Notes: a model not told the origin generated them from the sequence alone. Positions 8,286 to 17,547 are shown, numbered from the stretch's first letter. The stretch is 64,000 nucleotides of DNA from Hymenobacter duratus (GCF_014698995.1 NZ_JACWZZ010000001.1:372001-436000); one strand, 5' to 3'. Numbers and translations: made by a program.

Positions 8286-10724
8286 TCAGCGCTCCAGCGT
8301 CCAGGCGGCGCGTACGCGGGAGGTGGGCTCGTCGGCTGAACGCAGAAACAGCAGCTCATTCAGCTGGCCGACGCGCCAGGTTTCCAGCAGGTCGTCGTAG
8401 GCCGGGGAGCCGGGGTTGCCGCTTTGCCCACCCGGAAACACGCCGTAGGCCCGCACCCGCGGCCCCAGGGCCACCACCATCCGCCACGAAGGCCCGTTCC
8501 GCTCCGACGTAGCATTCACGATGCCCGCGCCGCCGCCACAATCCAGGTCCATGTGGCCGAAGCCGGGCAGCTGCGCCAGATGCAAAATGTCGGTGCTTTT
8601 CTGGTTTTTCCAGGCCCATTTCTCACTCAGCGGCCCAAACTTGCGGGTGAGCGAGTCGGCGGCAAACCGGAAGGAAGCCAACGCCAGTTGCGGCAGGGTT
8701 TCGCGCTCAGGGGTGCGGCGGTCATCTATCCAGGGGCTGTTGGGCTCGCGCAGAATCAGGTTGTTGGTTCGGTCGCGGGGCGGGTTGCGCATCTCCAGTC
8801 CGGTAGCGGCCAGCCCAAAATCATCTGCCCACAGGCGTTTCACGAGGTTGTTGTACCACAGCTCGAACACGCCTGGCGCAATGGCAGCAGCATCGTACGA
8901 GTAGTGCCAGCGGCGCAGCTCATCGTAGGCGCGGCGCTCCGCCGGCGTAAGCTGCGCGTCGGGCACCAGGGCCAGCAGGCGCGGCAGCATCAGTTGGGCG
9001 TTCATGCCCAGATTGTCGTTCTGGAGGTGGCGCAGGCTGTCGGGCGTCACGCGGGTCATGCGGGCCAGCCGCTGGTTGATGCGGTGCCCCCGCTCCCAGG
9101 AAGCAAAATCCCAGCCCAGATAGTATGGGTAGTCCTGCCCGGCCGAAAACTGGTTGGCCGACGACACAAAGCCCCGCGCCGGGTTCTTCACGTGCGGGTT
9201 CTGGGCCTGCGGAATCCAGCCCTGCCAGTCGTAGGCCGGGTCGGTACCATCGAGCACAAACTTGCCCTGGTTCGGCCATTTCAGTGGCAGGCGGCCATTG
9301 GGCCAGATGGCAATGTCGTTTTGCTGACTGGCGAAGATGAAGTTCTGAGCCGGTGAGCCGTACGTGGTCAGGGCAGTGGTGTAATCGGTATAGGTGCGGG
9401 CGCGGTTGAGACGGTAAAAGGCCAGCACTTCGTTGGCGCCTTCATGAGCCGTCCAGCGCATGGCGTGCCGGATGGGCGTCTGGGGCAGGAAGGGCTTTTC
9501 CTGCTTGTCGTACACTACAGGGCCGTGGTGCGTGTAGAGCACCGTATCAAGCCGGTCGGGCTGGCCGCGCACTTTGATGTGCTCCACCACGCGGCGCACG
9601 GGTTTCCAGCGGCCATCGTGCCAGTATTCGCGGCGGGTATCGTCCTTGAATTTCAACTGGTACCAGTCCAGCACGTCGGCTCCCACGTTGGTCACGCCCC
9701 AGGCCACTTCCTGGTTGAAGCCGATGATAACCGTTGGAGCCCCCGGAATGGTCACGCCGTACACGTTCAGGCCGGGCGCGCTCAGCTGCACCTGGTACCA
9801 GATACTGGGTAGGTTGAGCTGCAGGTGCGGGTCGTTGGCCAGCAGCGGAAATCCCGACGCCGATTTCGCTCCACTCACCGCGAAGTTGTTGGAGCCTAGC
9901 TCCGGGTCGGGCTCCCGCTGCGGCGTGCTATTGGACATGGCCGCTTCAAAAGAGGCCGGCGTGGGCGGCACCTGTTCCGGCGTGAAATCCAGCGGTGTCC
10001 CGACGGGCACAATGGGGTCTTCGCGGGTCGGATAACCCGGAAACAGGTCTTTCACCACGGCCGGCCCGTATTTGCGCAGCGCGTTACTCAGGCGTAGGTC
10101 GTCGGAGCGGCCGCTCAGATCGAAGGCCATGTACTTGAGCAGCAACGCGCACTTCAGCGGCGCCCAGGGTTCGGGCTTGTAATCAAGCAGCTTGTATTCA
10201 AACGGCAGCGAGGCCGGCGTCAGGCTCTGGATGTAGGCATTCACGCCGGCCGAGTAAGACGTCAGCACGGTGCGCGTGGTCGGGTCGGCCATCATCACCT
10301 CCAGCGACTTGCGGGCTCCGAACGACAGGCCCATTCGCCGGAAAAAACGGTCAGTTTCCAGCCGTGCCGGCCCCACAATTTCCGAGAGGCGGCCGCCTGC
10401 CACATGGGTCACGAAATCCATCTGCCAGAGCCGGTCCTGGGCCGTGAGGTAGCCTTGGGTATAGTACAGGTCGTGGTCGTTCTGGGCGAAGATGTGGGGC
10501 ACGCGCTTGTCGTCGAAGCGCACCTGCACGGGCTGCTGCAGGCCCGGCAGGCGGAGTGTTTGCTGCGTGGGCAGCGCATCGGCCGCTTCGGCGTTGCGCC
10601 AGAAGCCCCGGAACGGACTCAGAAACTTACCGAACGGCGGCACCTCACCTTGCCGGGTATTGAGCACCCAGGTGAGCGACAAAGCCGTAACCAGAGCCAG
10701 CACGGCCCGAACGTAACGCAGCAT
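8286..10724 (-). CDS. Penicillin acylase family protein (Ntn-hydrolase)
   Basis: An 812-residue periplasmic or secreted N-terminal-nucleophile amidase of the penicillin G acylase / AHL acylase family. The frame extends to 10820, but that extension runs through a terminator hairpin; the ATG at 10724 begins MLRYVRAVLALVTALSLTWV, a good signal, so I use it. The alpha chain carries VRFDDKRVPHIFAQNDHDLY and QGYLTAQDRLWQMDF. The autocatalytic cleavage site is GSNNFAVSG, with the Ser as nucleophile, and the beta chain continues FPLLANDPHLQLNLPSIWYQ, with the conserved NDPHL. Members cleave amides such as beta-lactams, N-acyl homoserine lactones or N-acyl amino acids; the substrate is not predictable here. 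Confidence 0.92.
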   Translation of the reverse strand: MLRYVRAVLALVTALSLTWVLNTRQGEVPPFGKFLSPFRGFWRNAEAADALPTQQTLRLPGLQQPVQVRFDDKRVPHIFAQNDHDLYYTQGYLTAQDRLWQMDFVTHVAGGRLSEIVGPARLETDRFFRRMGLSFGARKSLEVMMADPTTRTVLTSYSAGVNAYIQSLTPASLPFEYKLLDYKPEPWAPLKCALLLKYMAFDLSGRSDDLRLSNALRKYGPAVVKDLFPGYPTREDPIVPVGTPLDFTPEQVPPTPASFEAAMSNSTPQREPDPELGSNNFAVSGAKSASGFPLLANDPHLQLNLPSIWYQVQLSAPGLNVYGVTIPGAPTVIIGFNQEVAWGVTNVGADVLDWYQLKFKDDTRREYWHDGRWKPVRRVVEHIKVRGQPDRLDTVLYTHHGPVVYDKQEKPFLPQTPIRHAMRWTAHEGANEVLAFYRLNRARTYTDYTTALTTYGSPAQNFIFASQQNDIAIWPNGRLPLKWPNQGKFVLDGTDPAYDWQGWIPQAQNPHVKNPARGFVSSANQFSAGQDYPYYLGWDFASWERGHRINQRLARMTRVTPDSLRHLQNDNLGMNAQLMLPRLLALVPDAQLTPAERRAYDELRRWHYSYDAAAIAPGVFELWYNNLVKRLWADDFGLAATGLEMRNPPRDRTNNLILREPNSPWIDDRRTPERETLPQLALASFRFAADSLTRKFGPLSEKWAWKNQKSTDILHLAQLPGFGHMDLDCGGGAGIVNATSERNGPSWRMVVALGPRVRAYGVFPGGQSGNPGSPAYDDLLETWRVGQLNELLFLRSADEPTSRVRAAWTLER

Positions 10725-10765
10725 AAGCAGGAGCAAACCAATAAGTCTGCTACACAACATTCGAC

Positions 10766-10808
10766 AAAAAAACGCGGCGCGCAAACCCGGCCGGGTCTGC
10801 GCGCCGCG
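10766..10808 (-). terminator. Intrinsic terminator for the outer-membrane barrel gene
   Basis: GC-rich hairpin (perfect 10-bp CGCGGCGCGC / GCGCGCCGCG base, 10773-10782 with 10799-10808, continuing inward with one mismatch). On the minus strand it is followed by a run of seven T (AAAAAAA at 10766-10772 on plus). It lies 22 bp after the barrel gene's stop and also argues for the shorter start of the acylase. Confidence 0.88.
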
Positions 10809-10829
10809 CTGGCACTGCATCAGGCAGAA

Positions 10830-11438
10830 TTATTCGGTGGGCGCAGTGGTGGCAACTCTGGAAGGCAAGAAGATGGAAAAGCCCGCCTGCACGTTCAGGG
10901 CGCCCGAGCTGAAGGCGTTGCGGTTGCTGTTATGGCCGTAGCCGGCCACTACTTCCAGCGCCGCGCCGGGCGTCAGGAAGTAGTTGTAGCCCACGGCCAC
11001 ACCATAGCGGGAAGCGAAATTAGTAGAGCTCTGCCGCTCTCCATCGTAGTAGTTTGGGTACCAGGCCGTCTGCCCCAGAACTCCGGCGCCGACCTGCCCG
11101 AAAAACCGGTGGGCGCTGGTACTGGGCAAATAATAGCGGACAAAAGGCGAAACGCCATACTGCAGTACGCGGGTAGAGTAGTCGCCGGAACTGTTGCCAG
11201 ACTTGATGCTGCTGTAGCCCAGCTCCAGATTAGCGCCCAGCAGGAAATTGTTGGCCACAAATACCCCTACCGATGGAAAGAGTGAAACCGAAAACCGACT
11301 GTTGCCATAGTTCTGCTTGCCCCGGCTGTAGCTCAGGTCGCCGAGGTTTGCTCCAATAAAACGGGCGCCTTTTTCGGTTTGAGCAGTAGCGCCGGTAGCC
11401 AGAGCGCAGCCCAGGCCTGCGAGAAGAATTTTTCTCAT
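10830..11438 (-). CDS. Outer-membrane beta-barrel protein
   Basis: A 202-residue protein starting at the ATG at 11438 (MRKILLAGLGCALATGATAQ, a clear signal peptide ending ATAQ); the frame open to 11528 upstream is not needed. The mature part alternates hydrophobic/polar strands typical of small 8-strand barrels, e.g. SRFSVSLFPSVGVFVANN, LQYGVSPFVRYYL, SRYGVAVGYNYFL, ALEVVAGYGHNSN and a last strand ALNVQAGFSIFL. It resembles the OMP_b-brl families common in Bacteroidota. A strong terminator follows. The specific role is unknown. Confidence 0.85.
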   Translation of the reverse strand: MRKILLAGLGCALATGATAQTEKGARFIGANLGDLSYSRGKQNYGNSRFSVSLFPSVGVFVANNFLLGANLELGYSSIKSGNSSGDYSTRVLQYGVSPFVRYYLPSTSAHRFFGQVGAGVLGQTAWYPNYYDGERQSSTNFASRYGVAVGYNYFLTPGAALEVVAGYGHNSNRNAFSSGALNVQAGFSIFLPSRVATTAPTE

Positions 11439-11558
11439 AGAAGTGATTAACAAAGGATGGAATATAATTGGAAGAGCGCAAAAGTGATGCCATGGTTGCA
11501 CAAAAAAGCCGCTGCCACAACGCGGCAACGGCTAGTCTGAGTATCGAGGAAAGCCCCT

Positions 11559-12374
11559 CTACATATTTTCGCCCTGCCGGACCAGGCTGGCAATACCCCA
11601 TTTCTGGAGCTGAAGACGAATCTTATCTGCTTCGGCCTTATTCTGGAAGCTGCCTACCAGCACGCGGTTCAGGGGTTTGCCTTCCTTAGAGCCGGTAGCT
11701 ACAGTCACAACCAGGCTGCTGTCGAGCGCCTTGATTTTGTCCTGCACAGCCTGTGCATTGCGCGCATCACCGAACGTGCCGGCCTGCACCACGAAGGTGG
11801 GCTGCGGCTCTGGCACCACTACCACATCGGTGGCTTCGGCAGAACCGGGTAGGATAGAGGTGATGGCCGTGAGAGTATTGAGCGAATCAGTTGTGAGCGA
11901 AGCAAGGTCCTCGGGCGCATCAGCTGGGCCGAGGGGCGTGTCGGAAGGAACTACTTCTGCTACTACCGAGACGGCGCCGCGCTGCACAATGCCTAGTGGC
12001 CGGGCCGCAATTTCAGATAAGTCGAGGATGCGCTGGTGCCGGAAGGGGCCCCGGTCTGATACCCGCACCACTACCGACTTTTGCGTTTCGGGGTTTGTAA
12101 CGCGCAGTCTGGTGCCGAAGGGCAGCGTTTTGTGGGCGCAGGTATACTTGTTACGGTCGAACCGCTCACCGTTGCTGGTGCGGTGCCCTTGGTGCTCCCG
12201 GCCATACCAGGAGGCGCGGCCGCGTAGTACGGCCGAACGGCGGGCAGCCGTTGTAGGTGTTTTTTCGTCGTCGCTGGAACGCATGGCGCGGGCCTCAGAA
12301 AAGAGGGTCGACAACAGCGTAATCAAAACGGCCGTCATCAAGCCCGAGACATTCAGTCGTAGAAGCAACTTCAT
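11559..12374 (-). CDS. rlpA: RlpA-like septal ring lytic transglycosylase with SPOR domain
   Basis: A 271-residue exported protein. A signal-like N-terminus is followed by a double-psi beta-barrel: GRASWYGREHQGHRTSNGER, then CAHKTLPFGTRLRVTNPE and VVVRVSDRGPFRHQRILDLS, with the Glu (NGERFD) and Asp (SDRGPF) positions used by RlpA enzymes. The C-terminal 70 residues (FVVQAGTFGDARNAQAVQDK ... NRVLVGSFQNKAEADKIRLQ) form a SPOR domain that binds denuded glycan strands at the septum. The likely role is cleavage of naked peptidoglycan during division. A candidate promoter sits 26-53 bp upstream. Classical Gram-negative RlpA is an outer-membrane lipoprotein; no lipobox Cys is evident here. Confidence 0.9.
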   Translation of the reverse strand: MKLLLRLNVSGLMTAVLITLLSTLFSEARAMRSSDDEKTPTTAARRSAVLRGRASWYGREHQGHRTSNGERFDRNKYTCAHKTLPFGTRLRVTNPETQKSVVVRVSDRGPFRHQRILDLSEIAARPLGIVQRGAVSVVAEVVPSDTPLGPADAPEDLASLTTDSLNTLTAITSILPGSAEATDVVVVPEPQPTFVVQAGTFGDARNAQAVQDKIKALDSSLVVTVATGSKEGKPLNRVLVGSFQNKAEADKIRLQLQKWGIASLVRQGENM

Positions 12375-12399
12375 CAGTACTCTGCATTGGTGAACGGAA

Positions 12400-12427
12400 C
12401 AAATCTAGGAGCGCCCTGCAAACTCAA
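12400..12427 (-). promoter_or_regulatory. Bacteroidota-type promoter for rlpA
   Basis: On the minus strand TAGATTTG (12400-12407) matches TAnnTTTG, with TTG at 12425-12427 and 17 nt between, inside the 17-23 nt range reported for Flavobacterium-type promoters. The start codon is 26 bp downstream. Confidence 0.5.
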
Positions 12428-12791
12428 GCCTCTGAACCATGCCAGCTAGCTTCCGCACACGCGGATAAATTTACTTTTAACAAGAAAATTTGCATTTAAT
12501 CGATTGATGAAACAGAAGCGAAATACATGATTGTGTTTCTTTGAGGCGGGTTTTGCACTATGGAAAGGCGTTTTGTCAAGTAGGAAAAAAATGAAACTAT
12601 CAGCTGCCTAAAAAATTTTGTCCTTCTGATGCAACATGGGGCTCTGGCATGGTTGCAAAAGTCCCGGAATTTTTATAAGAGCAGTTAACAGTAGTCGTCC
12701 GTTTTCGGCTGACAGGCCTACCGGCAGTTTCGGCCCGAAAAACGCTTGCTCTCCGTTGGGCTGCCTCCCACATTTTGCCGTATGTTGCTGC
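12428..12791. other. Intergenic region between rlpA and DUF72 gene
   Basis: About 360 bp with A/T-rich stretches (12460-12610) and no supported gene. The plus-strand frame is open through 12636-12791 but has no DUF72 similarity before the ATG at 12792. It should contain the promoter for the DUF72 gene; I found no clear match. Confidence 0.45.
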
Positions 12792-13700
12792 ATGGATTTT
12801 GGCCGCCTTTCTGACCTGCGCTACGTTGATTTTCGGCTCCCGCCGGACCACCCGGATACGGCTGCGCTGCTGGCCCGCACTGTAGCGCCGGAGCGACCAC
12901 ACGTATTTGTAGGGTGCCCCATCTGGACGAATAAAGCGTGGCTGGGCTCGTACTTTCCGGCGGGCATCCGCGACGCGGAGTACCTGCACCACTATGCCCG
13001 GCAGTTCAACAGCCTGGAGCTCAATACCACGCACTACCGCATTCCGGATGCGCCTACTGTCCGGAAGTGGCGCGATGCGGTGCCGCTAGGCTTTCAGTTC
13101 TGCCCCAAGCTGCCCCAGGTTATCAGCCACGACCGGGCGCTCTACAATGCCGATGACCTGACCACCACCTTTTGCCGCTCCATTCGGGAGCTGGACGACC
13201 GGCTGGGGTGGTGCTTTCTGCAGCTGCCGCCCACCTTCGGGCCCGAGAACCTGAGCCGTCTGGAACGTTACCTGCTCGATTTTCCGGCGGACGTACCGCT
13301 GGCCGTAGAGCTGCGGCACCCAGGCTGGTATGCTGATAAAGTGGCGTTTACTGCTGTGGCTGCTATGCTGGAGGCTCTTGGCAAAGCACTGGTGCTGAGT
13401 GATGTGGCCGGCCGCCGCGACGTGCTGCACATGCGCCTGACCACACCCTCGGCCTTTATTCGGTTCAATGGGCACGGCCTGGTGAACTCCGACTATCAGC
13501 GCGCCGACCTGTGGGCCGAGCGGATTGCGGGGTGGCTGCAGCAGGGGCTGCAAAGCGTCTATTTCTTTGTGCACCAGAAGGACATTATGCATACGCCGGT
13601 CTGGACACAGCATTTCCTGGCTCGGCTCAACTCTCTAACTGGCCTGGAGGTGCCGGCGCCGCGCGTTATTCCGCAGCCGGTGCAGGGAAGTTTGTTTTAG
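12792..13700 (+). CDS. DUF72 domain protein
   Basis: A 302-residue cytoplasmic protein of the DUF72 (YecE-like) family, a TIM-barrel fold of unknown activity. Characteristic parts are VGCPIWTNKAWLGSYFP, YARQFNSLELNTTHYRIPD, FQFCPKLPQVISH, LQLPPTFGPEN and VELRHPGWY, ending with the usual Trp/His-rich region (YFFVHQKDIMHTP). The frame is open from 12636, but the family begins near the ATG at 12792 (MDFGRLSDLRY). The next gene on the same strand starts 71 bp downstream. Confidence 0.92.
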   Translation: MDFGRLSDLRYVDFRLPPDHPDTAALLARTVAPERPHVFVGCPIWTNKAWLGSYFPAGIRDAEYLHHYARQFNSLELNTTHYRIPDAPTVRKWRDAVPLGFQFCPKLPQVISHDRALYNADDLTTTFCRSIRELDDRLGWCFLQLPPTFGPENLSRLERYLLDFPADVPLAVELRHPGWYADKVAFTAVAAMLEALGKALVLSDVAGRRDVLHMRLTTPSAFIRFNGHGLVNSDYQRADLWAERIAGWLQQGLQSVYFFVHQKDIMHTPVWTQHFLARLNSLTGLEVPAPRVIPQPVQGSLF

Positions 13701-13771
13701 CTGTTGGTTCGGGCGCAAGTGGCTGTGCATGTGCCTGCTGGTCGTGTGGTTTCCTTCTGCTAATTTCCCCC

Positions 13772-15856
13772 ATGAAGCTTCTCGTATGTTTGCTGCTGCT
13801 GGCCAGCTGGCTGGGGTTTCCGTTAAGCAGCTCGGCCCAGACCATGACCGGAACTGTGGTGGAAACCCATTGCCTTCTAAGCCCAATCGGACTGGATGAG
13901 CGCGCCGGCAAAGCGGCACTGGTGGTAGAGGCAGAGGTACTGGACGCCCGCAGCTTCTGGGATACCGGGCACCGGCGCATTTATACCGCCCACACAATTC
14001 GCGTATTCAGCAGCTTTAAGGGAAATGCCCCACAGGAACTGTCTGTGCTGACTGAGGGCGGCACCGTTGGCCTCGACCGGCAGGAACTCACCAACACGCT
14101 GCACCTGCAACCCGGCGACCAGGGTGTCTTGTTTCTGGAACCATCGGCTCTGCCCGGCGCATCCGGGTCTGGCTGGGCAGTGTATGGCAGTAGCCAGGGC
14201 TTTATCCGCTACAAGTTGAGTACAGGCACTGCCACGGACCCTTTCCAGGAGTACGGCCGGATAGATGCAGGCTTGTATCCACGCTTAACGGCAGCTACGG
14301 GCCAGCTACAGCACGAGGTGCAGCCTAATAAGCGGCTGCAGAAGTTTCGGGCCCAATATGTGCAGCCTTTGGCAGCGCGCGGGCAAGCCCCGGTTATCAG
14401 CGGTATGAGCCCTGCCATACTTCCGGCAGGTACGGGCGCAGTGCTTACAGTCAGTGGTTCCGGGTTCGGGGCTACTCGCGGCGGCGGCTTCGTCGAGTTC
14501 CGCAACGCTGATAACGGCGGAAGCTCCCTGGTGAAGCCCCAGGAAAGCGAGTATGTAAGTTGGACCGATACCCGCATTCAAGTGCGCGTGCCAGCCTTGG
14601 GTCAGCCGGCCAGCCCTGCCGGTAGCGGGCCAGTGCGCGTCACAACCAACGACCAGCAGCAAGCCAGCAGCATGGCTGCTATTACGGTGCCGTACGCCGT
14701 GAGTGCCGTGTTGGCAACACAAACCAATGAGCTGGTGCAGCCTGCCCACGTCAATCGGAATGGGCGCGGCGGCTACAGCTTCCGCTTTGAAACTGGTTTT
14801 GCTAATAATGCAGCGGCCGTTGCAGGCTGGCGGCGCGCTTTAGCTATTTGGCGCTGCCAGACACGCATAAACTGGGAGGCGGATCAGCAGGTGCGCACCA
14901 ACCGCGGCGCTGCCGAAGATGGCGAAAACAGTGTGGGCTTCGACCAGGGAGCGGAACTGCCAGTCGGTATTCTGGGACGAACCACCAGCTACTACCGGGG
15001 CTGCTTCAAGCCCAACGGGCAACTGGCTTTCACGCTACACGAAATTGATATGCAGTTTGATGATGCCGCTACCTGGCAATTCGGCCCCGCTCCGGCCACA
15101 GGGTTGCAATTCGATTTTGAATCGGTGGTGGTGCATGAGCTGGGCCATGCGCACCAGCTGGCCCACGTGATTCTGCCGGGAGCTGTGATGCACTACGCCA
15201 TGGCCCGCGCCCAGACAAACCGCCTGATCGGCCCCAATGATGTGTCCGGGGGGCGGCTGGTGCTGCGTACACGCGGATTTGTGCCACAGGGCTGCGGGCC
15301 GGCTCCGATGCTGCCCGCCCCGCTCACCTCGTTCACTGCGGCTGCCGCTATGGGTGGCGTGCTGGTGAGCTGGGCTACTACCGCGGAGTGTGTTGCGGAA
15401 AGCTTTCAGGTGCAGCGGGGCCGCGACACAACCAGTTGGCAGGTAGTAGCTACTGTCAATTCTCCCGGCCCATATCAACACCTGGATGCTCAGCCGCTGC
15501 CTGGCCTGGCTTACTACCGCCTGCGGCTGGTGCAGCCCGATGGCACAGTGGTATTTACCGCGCCCATCCTGACTGCATCCACCGATATACTAGCTGTTGG
15601 CCCCAGCCTGTATCCGAATCCGGTGGCAGAGGGTACACTTTGGTTGCAGTATCCGGCCGTAGCGGAAGGCCGCGCCAATTTCTCGGTTTACGATGCTGTG
15701 GGGCGTCTGGCAAGCAGCAATTTCCTGGATTTTCAACCGGGACTGAATGCGCTGTCGATACCGGCGGCCGGCCTGAACCCTGGCTGGTATCTGCTTCGCT
15801 ACCGCGACTCAGAAGGGCGGACCGGTGCGCTTCCTTTCCTCAAAACCAGAGAGTAG
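13772..15856 (+). CDS. T9SS-exported zinc metalloprotease with IPT/TIG domain
   Basis: A 694-residue secreted protein. The start is the ATG at 13772 (MKLLVCLLLLASWLGFPLSS, a signal peptide); the frame overlaps DUF72 further upstream only by chance. Domains in order: N-terminal beta-rich region (20-200), IPT/TIG domain (PVISGMSPAILPAGTGAVLT), a zincin domain with HELGHAHQLAH, the extended HExxHxxxxxH zinc site, a fibronectin-like domain, and a T9SS type-A sorting domain (LYPNPVAEGTLWL ... FSVYDAVGRL ... GWYLLRY). It should be exported across the outer membrane by the type IX system and attached or released. Its last 58 bp overlap the convergent minus-strand gene. The substrate is unknown. Confidence 0.9.
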   Translation: MKLLVCLLLLASWLGFPLSSSAQTMTGTVVETHCLLSPIGLDERAGKAALVVEAEVLDARSFWDTGHRRIYTAHTIRVFSSFKGNAPQELSVLTEGGTVGLDRQELTNTLHLQPGDQGVLFLEPSALPGASGSGWAVYGSSQGFIRYKLSTGTATDPFQEYGRIDAGLYPRLTAATGQLQHEVQPNKRLQKFRAQYVQPLAARGQAPVISGMSPAILPAGTGAVLTVSGSGFGATRGGGFVEFRNADNGGSSLVKPQESEYVSWTDTRIQVRVPALGQPASPAGSGPVRVTTNDQQQASSMAAITVPYAVSAVLATQTNELVQPAHVNRNGRGGYSFRFETGFANNAAAVAGWRRALAIWRCQTRINWEADQQVRTNRGAAEDGENSVGFDQGAELPVGILGRTTSYYRGCFKPNGQLAFTLHEIDMQFDDAATWQFGPAPATGLQFDFESVVVHELGHAHQLAHVILPGAVMHYAMARAQTNRLIGPNDVSGGRLVLRTRGFVPQGCGPAPMLPAPLTSFTAAAAMGGVLVSWATTAECVAESFQVQRGRDTTSWQVVATVNSPGPYQHLDAQPLPGLAYYRLRLVQPDGTVVFTAPILTASTDILAVGPSLYPNPVAEGTLWLQYPAVAEGRANFSVYDAVGRLASSNFLDFQPGLNALSIPAAGLNPGWYLLRYRDSEGRTGALPFLKTRE

Positions 15857-16467
15857 AAATTTATCTGATTGGCAGAACCAGAGCCGCGTAGCCTGGGCCC
15901 ACCTGCAGCCGGCTCAGCAGCGGATAACAGCTGGTGCTGCCCATGCCGATGGTGCGCCACGTACAGTAAGCCATCAAATGCCAGCAGGAAGCCACCTTGC
16001 AGCAGCAACGACTCGCCGTAGCCCCGGAGCTGGTCGTGCCGGGTGGCGCTGCTTCGGCTTTTGGCCCGCTCCTTCAGATAAAAGCCGGTGGCCACGTAGG
16101 CTACATCAAGGCCAGCATTGAGCAGGTACAGGTTTTCGGTGCGAAGCTGCGCTTTCACCAGCTCCGGCCGGCTGGTTTCTGCCGGAGGGCGCCGGGCGGC
16201 CAGGAAGAAGGTGCCCGCCAGCGCCAGATTCACGACGCCCCACCCCACATTCATCTGGTGGAAATACTTTTCCTTGCCTTCCGTGGTAAAATAGCGGGCC
16301 CCGCTCACCCCAATATTGCCGGTGGCCCAACTGCCGAGCACCAGCATCCCGCACTGGTCGAGGGTGGCACGGCGGACGGCGTACGTTGCTGGCGTTTCCG
16401 CTGGCTGAGCCTGTAGCGTTAGTACAGAAACAAGGCTGCAAACAAGTAGCGCGAGTCGAGCAACCAT
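15799..16467 (-). CDS. Multi-pass membrane protein, DUF6992-like
   Basis: A 222-residue protein with an N-terminal signal or first helix (ALLVCSLVSVLTLQA) and further hydrophobic segments around VNLALAGTFFLAA, LLNAGLDVAYVATGFYL and LLLQGGFLLAFDGLLYVAHH. The conserved-looking GSWATGNIGVSGARYF and FHQMNVGWGVVNL recall the Bacteroidota family DUF6992; this match is from memory and tentative. It follows the FabH-like gene by 36 bp on the same strand, so they probably share a transcript. The C-terminal 19 codons overlap the end of the T9SS protease gene antisense; if the tail is not functional the family domain would end before it. Confidence 0.75.
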   Translation of the reverse strand: MVARLALLVCSLVSVLTLQAQPAETPATYAVRRATLDQCGMLVLGSWATGNIGVSGARYFTTEGKEKYFHQMNVGWGVVNLALAGTFFLAARRPPAETSRPELVKAQLRTENLYLLNAGLDVAYVATGFYLKERAKSRSSATRHDQLRGYGESLLLQGGFLLAFDGLLYVAHHRHGQHQLLSAAEPAAGGPRLRGSGSANQINFYSLVLRKGSAPVRPSESR

Positions 16468-16503
16468 AGAATAAGGGACTAGTAGATAGGACTCGCGCTG
16501 CGT

Positions 16504-17490
16504 TTATCGCTCCAGCAGCATGGCTCCGTAGGAGTAGCCGCCGCCAAATACGGTAATCACCACCCGGTTGCCGGGCTGTAGTAGTGGCCAAGTATCACCG
16601 AGGCCGATGGCGGCACCGGCGCAGCCCGTGTTGCCGAGCCGTTCGATGTTGGAAACGGCCCGTTCGGGCGGCAGACCAAGCTGCTGCAGCACGTTTTTGG
16701 TGATGCGCAGGTTTGCCTGGTGCGGAATCAGGTAGGTGAGGCTGTCCAGCGTCAGGTGCTGGCGCTCCAGAATCTGGCGGGTCACGCGGGCCATATACTG
16801 GCAGGCATACGTGAAAACGTCGCGCCCATGCGGCATCACAATGCCGCGTTCCACGGGCTTCAGGGTCACGGCTTCGTCGGCTTTGCCAGCTACCGCGGCC
16901 CCTCCCGTCATTACCTCCACCATGCGCAGGTCGGTAGGAGCGAGGCGCTCTTTGGTCAGCAGCAGCGTAGAGGCTCCGTCGCCCCACAGGTGGCCTGCTA
17001 CCGTGTCGTTCTCGTTGTTGTAGGCTGTGTTATGCTCGCTCACGACCACTACGGCCCGGCGGGCTTTGCCCAGCGCGAAATAGCCTTCCACAATCTCAAT
17101 GGCATTGAGTAGCGACGAGCAGGCCGATGAGATGCTGACCACCGGAATATCGTTTACGCCCAGGTCGCGCTGCACGGCATGCGCCAGCGTGTAGATGGTA
17201 TCGTGCGGAGTGTAGGTCGCCCCGACAATCAGATCCACTTCCTCAACAGGAAAGTCCGGGGCCTGTGCCAGCGCCCGCCGGGTGGCCTCAATGGCCATGG
17301 TGTTCGTGTTTTCGCCCGCACTGGCTTTGCGCCGTTCCCGAATGCCGGTACGCTCAATAATCCATTCGGCAGAAAGGCCATTGAGGTTGGTAAAATGCTC
17401 GTTTGTAACGACTTGTTCCGGCAGATAGGCTGCCACCTGATGAATGTACACGGAGGAAATGCGAATGGGTGGGGCGGAAAAACACGGCAA
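16504..17490 (-). CDS. 3-oxoacyl-ACP synthase III (FabH-like ketosynthase)
   Basis: A 328-residue thiolase-fold condensing enzyme with the KAS III triad: Cys in SISSACSSLL, His in IPHQANLRI and Asn in LGNTGCAGAA. It should condense an acyl-CoA starter with malonyl-ACP in the cytoplasm. The reading frame begins with TTG at 17490; a GTG at 17451 would give 315 residues but would cut into the first beta-strand (IRISSVYIHQVAAYLPE), so I keep the longer form without certainty. No other fab genes are adjacent, so it may be an extra, specialised KAS III rather than the housekeeping FabH. The small membrane protein gene follows in the same direction. Confidence 0.9.
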   Translation of the reverse strand: MPCFSAPPIRISSVYIHQVAAYLPEQVVTNEHFTNLNGLSAEWIIERTGIRERRKASAGENTNTMAIEATRRALAQAPDFPVEEVDLIVGATYTPHDTIYTLAHAVQRDLGVNDIPVVSISSACSSLLNAIEIVEGYFALGKARRAVVVVSEHNTAYNNENDTVAGHLWGDGASTLLLTKERLAPTDLRMVEVMTGGAAVAGKADEAVTLKPVERGIVMPHGRDVFTYACQYMARVTRQILERQHLTLDSLTYLIPHQANLRITKNVLQQLGLPPERAVSNIERLGNTGCAGAAIGLGDTWPLLQPGNRVVITVFGGGYSYGAMLLER

Positions 17491-17539
17491 GGTAAGCGGT
17501 GTAGCCGCACTATGCGGTCAAATTCAAGAAGGGGGTCCG

Positions 17540-17547
17540 TACTTTGC
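17540..17547 (+). promoter_or_regulatory. Possible -7 element
   Basis: TACTTTGC, a near match to TAnnTTTG(C), 64 bp before the ATG at 17612. No TTG at the expected distance, so support is weak. Confidence 0.3.

Noticed and set aside
8424..9356. 310-residue plus-strand ORF inside the acylase gene
   Set aside because: Antisense shadow of the penicillin-acylase family gene; no domain.
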